NCBI RefSeq assembly: GCF_028736155.1
Contig: NZ_CP117879.1
Location: 2,914,001-2,978,000, forward strand
Length of the DNA: 64,000 nt
DNA from: Flavobacterium sp. KACC 22763
GTDB lineage: Bacteria > Bacteroidota > Bacteroidia > Flavobacteriales > Flavobacteriaceae
Reading direction: 5' to 3'
Of the stretch, positions 60,792-64,000 are shown one piece after another (the stretch's first letter is position 1; every line of letters starts with the position of its first letter). The translations under genes and the position numbers were made by a program. The notes under the pieces are model-generated. The model was not told where the DNA came from, did no database searches, and worked only from the letters and a program-made list of their open reading frames with translations.

Positions 60792-62264
60792 TTAAATTGA
60801 AATTCTCATGGATTGATCTCCTTGTTCGATAATAAAATCTTTGCTTTCTTTAGTTTCTTTCAGTTTTTTAATATTTTCAGGATTCAATAAATCCTTGGTC
60901 TCAAAATCATTGATTTGTGTGACTTTTGCATCAATTTTGACTTTCTTCAAATCTTCATTTTCCTGATCGATAATTCTCTTTATCAGAAGATTTTGGTTTT
61001 CGTCAAAATCTAAAATGAGTCCGCTTAAATAGAAAGAAGAAGTCTTTTTGAAATTTTTATTGGGTTCTAGATAAACCGTTTTATCCAATAAATTGATTGT
61101 AAAATTGAATCGTCTGATTAAGTCAATTCCGAGAGAACCATCGGCGAAAGCCCAATTTTTATTGGCTTCGTCATATTCTTGCAAAGCAATTGTTACGTTT
61201 GGAAAATTGTTTCCGTTTAAACCAACATTTGGAATAGCGCCACCAACAATTCCCGTTTGTTTCCCTAAACTGAAATTGACTGATTTATATTCGGTCTTTA
61301 GACTTGCTTCGAGATTATTTTTATGGTTGAAAGGCCCATAAGCAATTAAATCGTAACCTGCTCCAGTATCAAAAGTGAAACTGCCTTCGACTGTTTTTTT
61401 ATCTTCAAAAGTCAGATTCATTTTTACTACCGGAAGTCCCGATTTATAATCAAAAACCAATGGCTTTGCTTTTCCCCAATACTTAAAATTTCCGAAATTG
61501 TACAAGTCAATCGTCATCGTATCAAAATTGACAGAAGTAATAAAATTGCGAAGCAGATTCGCACCAAACAATCCGTCGTAAACTCCATGTTTTGGAAAAA
61601 TAACCAAACCTTGATTTTTCAGAACTTGATCGCCAATATAAATAGTGTTATCCGCAGAATAATCTACCTTCTGACTTCCGCCAACTACAGAAGCCGATTT
61701 GCTTTTGGTAACCACAACTCCAGCTTTGTATGCGCTATCTGGATTAAGCGCCATTCCGTCTGCACCAGTATCAAAAAGCATTAAAAATTCACGATCAGCT
61801 TTGTTTAGTTTTATTTTAATGGCGATTCCGTTTTCGATAATTTCAAACGGAATGCTTGCTACTTCTTTTACTTGTGCGTGTCGGTCAACTCTGTATAAAG
61901 AATCGAAAAAAGTCACGTACAGCATTTTATTTTCTGAGTTGAAAACAATTTGAGAGGGCTTTTTTTCTTTTCCATTAAAGCAAAAATCTACCAAGACAAA
62001 AGTTTCATTTTTAATCGCCACAGACTTTCCAATCTGAATTGAGTCTAAAGCAGGAAATGCTTTAAAAATACCATTCAGATAAAATTCGTTTGAAGAAGAA
62101 TCTCCAACGCCAACAGTAAACTGCGGCGCTAGAAGATCTTTCATTTCATTATAATTTTTGTTCTGAAAAGCTTTTTCGAAAGTTTTAATAGATTTCTGAA
62201 TGTTATTTTGAGCATGAATTGTACAGCCAAAAATCAGCATTAAAAAGAATAGTATCTTTTTCAT
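60792..62264 (-). CDS. Exported retropepsin-like aspartyl protease
   Basis: 490 residues with signal peptide (about 1-19). Two DTG-type motifs, LMLFDTGADGMAL (D165) and FTFDTGAGYDLI (D299), each followed by hydrophobic strand-Gly patterns, provide the two catalytic Asp of a single-chain pepsin-like enzyme or two retropepsin-type halves. A small helical domain precedes (20-130) and a C-terminal segment of about 100 residues, with LILDFDENQNLLIKRIID, could be a PDZ-like tail. Related exported proteins are frequent in Bacteroidota operons with thioredoxins. It follows the thioredoxin gene by 6 bp. Substrate unknown. Confidence 0.82.
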   Translation of the reverse strand: MKKILFFLMLIFGCTIHAQNNIQKSIKTFEKAFQNKNYNEMKDLLAPQFTVGVGDSSSNEFYLNGIFKAFPALDSIQIGKSVAIKNETFVLVDFCFNGKEKKPSQIVFNSENKMLYVTFFDSLYRVDRHAQVKEVASIPFEIIENGIAIKIKLNKADREFLMLFDTGADGMALNPDSAYKAGVVVTKSKSASVVGGSQKVDYSADNTIYIGDQVLKNQGLVIFPKHGVYDGLFGANLLRNFITSVNFDTMTIDLYNFGNFKYWGKAKPLVFDYKSGLPVVKMNLTFEDKKTVEGSFTFDTGAGYDLIAYGPFNHKNNLEASLKTEYKSVNFSLGKQTGIVGGAIPNVGLNGNNFPNVTIALQEYDEANKNWAFADGSLGIDLIRRFNFTINLLDKTVYLEPNKNFKKTSSFYLSGLILDFDENQNLLIKRIIDQENEDLKKVKIDAKVTQINDFETKDLLNPENIKKLKETKESKDFIIEQGDQSMRISI

Positions 62265-62270
62265 TTCGAA

Positions 62271-63140
62271 TTACTTTTGTGCTGCATTTGGTTTCACTAC
62301 AACTTTTTCTACTCCAAAATCTTTTAATAAAATACCCGAATATTTGGCAAACTCTTCTGGCGTATAAAGTTCTTTCGAATCATTTACCAATTCTGTAAAT
62401 CCTTTCAAATCGTTCTTTTTTTCGAACTCTTTTTTCTTGCGCTGTAAAATACCGAATACATGAGTTGTCACATTCCATGTTCCGTAATCTTTTGCTAATT
62501 TTTTACTGTTAAAAAGAAATGCATCATCATATTGTTTCCCTACTCTTAAACCTGTAATAATTACGAAAGAAATTTCGTCAGAAGCTGCTCCAGATTTTAA
62601 ATATGTATCGATAACATCAAATGGAACATTTCTTTTTCCGTCTAGATAGGCTTGTTTGTAAAAATCAGGATACTCTTTTTCCTGAATTTCTGGGGTATAC
62701 TTTTTGAAATTTCCTTTTTTAGCCGCTTCTTTTGCGTTTTGAAGCAAGGCTGTAAATTGCTCTACGTTATGAAAACCGCCTGCAATATCAATTACTTTTC
62801 CCTCTGCATTCATCAATAAAAAAGTCGGAAACCCTGTAACGCCATATTTCATGCATAGCTTTTTACCAATTTCTTCTTTCAAAATATCTGATTTGAAAGT
62901 GACAAAATCAGCATTTAAAACTGCTGCAACTTTTGGATCTGGAAATACTTCTTTATCCATTTGTGCGCATGGCATACAGCCTGTAAAATACAAATCGACA
63001 AAGATTAATTTTTTCTCTGTTTGTGCTTGCTTTTTGGCTTGTTCCCAACTTTCTTGGGTCGATTGCGCTTGTACTTTTACGGCAATAGACGGACAGGCAA
63101 GCAGCAAAACTGCGCTTGCGATTCTAATAAATCGTTTCAT
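62271..63140 (-). CDS. Exported thioredoxin-family protein
   Basis: 289 residues with signal peptide (about 1-26, VLLLACPSIAVKVQAQ). The thioredoxin fold occupies about 30-150 with the active site YFTGCMPCAQMDKEVF (C55, C58), where W of the usual WCxxC is replaced by TGC, and the cis-Pro in VTGFPTFLLMN. The helical C-terminal half (about 160-289) has no assigned family. It probably reduces or protects exported partners from the same operon. It follows the partial gene at the right edge by 64 bp. Confidence 0.85.
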   Translation of the reverse strand: MKRFIRIASAVLLLACPSIAVKVQAQSTQESWEQAKKQAQTEKKLIFVDLYFTGCMPCAQMDKEVFPDPKVAAVLNADFVTFKSDILKEEIGKKLCMKYGVTGFPTFLLMNAEGKVIDIAGGFHNVEQFTALLQNAKEAAKKGNFKKYTPEIQEKEYPDFYKQAYLDGKRNVPFDVIDTYLKSGAASDEISFVIITGLRVGKQYDDAFLFNSKKLAKDYGTWNVTTHVFGILQRKKKEFEKKNDLKGFTELVNDSKELYTPEEFAKYSGILLKDFGVEKVVVKPNAAQK

Positions 63141-63204
63141 AAAATGTGGTTATTTAACCGAATGAATTTTGAAATTCATTCGGCTTTGATTTAACAATTT
63201 TTAA

Positions 63205-64000
63205 TTATCTCGCTCGGTAAGCAACATCAACAATTCTGCACAAACCAGAGTAGCTATAGTCAAGTATCAAATTTCCATTTACAGGAGGAACTGTAAATAA
63301 TTCTAATTTTCCTGATGAACCATTGTAGCTTCCAACAATTATTTTTTTATTGTACAACTTATTAGCTCTTGCATTGCAATCTAGATAAGTGATTTCTTCA
63401 CTGCCTTTGTCGAGCATTAATTTTGCAGACTGCGTTCCGTTATCGTATTCATATAGTTTTCCTCCAACTGCATAAAACAAGTAACCAGAATCTGGACTTA
63501 CAGCAAATTTTGTAGCTTTATCAAAATCTGGTGCGTTCAAGATTTCTTTATAATAAGTTTGCGCTAAAGCTTTATTGAATCGCAGTAAATGGTATTTACC
63601 TGTTGTAACATTCTTTAGAACTGCAAAATTTTCAAAAGAATTATATGCAGAAGTTGTCATAAACACTAAATCGCAGTTGGTATTGTTCCAATCCAAAACA
63701 GTTGTAGAACCAGAAACTGGAGGCATTATAGAACAATTTCCTTTAACAACATTCAAACGGGCAAAACGACGCAAATCTTTATCAAATAAAACTGGCGGAC
63801 CACCGTATCCTTGGTTATCTGCTATAAAGGGTGCTGCATAAAATGGTTTCGTTTCTGTATCAAAAATATTATTAGGCAAACCATATTTAACTTGCTGCAC
63901 TTTTACGTAACTATAAACATTTCCTTTGCTGTAAATAAGATTTTCCGCAGGACCGGCCGATTTCATAAAATCAACGCCAAAATTGGTATCAAAAGCACTG
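63205..64000 (-). CDS. C-terminal part of an exported PKD-like family protein (5' end outside window)
   Basis: The frame is open to the right edge (codons SAFDTNFGVDF precede the Met at 63966), so this is only the C-terminal 264 residues. The visible part is beta-rich with blade-like pieces (VLFDKDLRRFARLNV, YHLLRFNKALAQTYY, GYLFYAVGGKLYEYDNG, KIIVGSYNGSSGKLELF) and ends in CRIVDVAYRAR. Proteins of this type (PKD-like lipoproteins) commonly follow SusC/SusD and DUF4843 genes and precede thioredoxin/M16 genes in Bacteroidota, which fits the position. Function unknown. Confidence 0.55.
   Translation of the reverse strand, partial: SAFDTNFGVDFMKSAGPAENLIYSKGNVYSYVKVQQVKYGLPNNIFDTETKPFYAAPFIADNQGYGGPPVLFDKDLRRFARLNVVKGNCSIMPPVSGSTTVLDWNNTNCDLVFMTTSAYNSFENFAVLKNVTTGKYHLLRFNKALAQTYYKEILNAPDFDKATKFAVSPDSGYLFYAVGGKLYEYDNGTQSAKLMLDKGSEEITYLDCNARANKLYNKKIIVGSYNGSSGKLELFTVPPVNGNLILDYSYSGLCRIVDVAYRAR

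Noticed and set aside
1..64000. tRNA or rRNA genes
   Set aside because: No cloverleaf with T-loop GTTCGAATC-type sequence and no rRNA-like stretch was noticed by eye; a covariance search would be decisive.

Overview
The window looks like a chromosomal segment of a Flavobacterium-type member of the Bacteroidota. This rests on AT-rich intergenic DNA, a SusC/SusD pair, many signal peptides ending in AQ or a lipobox Cys, TAnnTTTG-type -7 promoter boxes, almost no Shine-Dalgarno sites, and many short palindromic repeats between genes. I see no rRNA, tRNA, CRISPR, transposase or prophage gene.

Layout. 1-1734: 5' part of an EmrA/HlyD membrane-fusion gene and its TolC partner. 2060-4274: a cupin protein and a cysteine-desulfurase-like PLP enzyme. 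4463-5794: a clear SAM-I riboswitch, a 28-residue ORF and a TlpA-like thioredoxin. 6015-9142: a five-PAS histidine kinase and its response regulator. 9413-11794: a small acidic protein and a BtuB-like TonB receptor. 12250-21059: a glycosidase/hydrolase group (serine hydrolase, GH20, GHL10, metallophosphoesterase/beta-propeller, esterase). 21097-25092: an FAD/Fe-S 2-hydroxyacid dehydrogenase and a DeoR regulator. 25342-39288, plus strand: SusC, SusD, NamZ (DUF1343), MurQ, a sodium/solute symporter, a NagZ-serine hydrolase fusion and a NagX-like membrane protein. 39584-41357: a MocR regulator and a tiny membrane ORF. 41456-44177: metNIQ behind a Met/Cys-rich leader peptide and terminator. 44463-48864: two lipoproteins (one metzincin-like), NagA and a DUF2490 protein. 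49089-53498: an ABC-HlyD-TolC exporter. 53600-56409: a small unknown protein and DsbD. 56554-64000: M16 protease, TlpA-like protein, retropepsin-like protein, thioredoxin and a partial lipoprotein-like gene.

How the genes work together. The central 12-48 kb reads as a peptidoglycan (N-acetylmuramic acid) use locus. NagZ, amidase-like serine hydrolases, GH20 and NamZ would trim wall fragments. SusCD and the symporter would import sugars. MurQ would split MurNAc-6-phosphate into GlcNAc-6-phosphate and D-lactate. NagA would continue the sugar branch, and the FAD/Fe-S dehydrogenase would oxidise the D-lactate. Copies of a TTGCGTT-N3-TTGCGTT motif stand in front of both the dehydrogenase and susC, on either side of the deoR gene, so one regulator may control both. 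No MurNAc kinase is seen.

Most notable: the muropeptide locus with its apparent DeoR operators, a candidate methionine attenuator in front of metN, a SAM-I riboswitch serving a thioredoxin gene instead of a methionine gene, a four-copy ~140-bp repeat with AACACATAGAAACATAG inverted ends, and a ~45-bp motif shared by the MocR gene start and a TonB receptor promoter. No homology search was possible; family names come from visible motifs and gene order.
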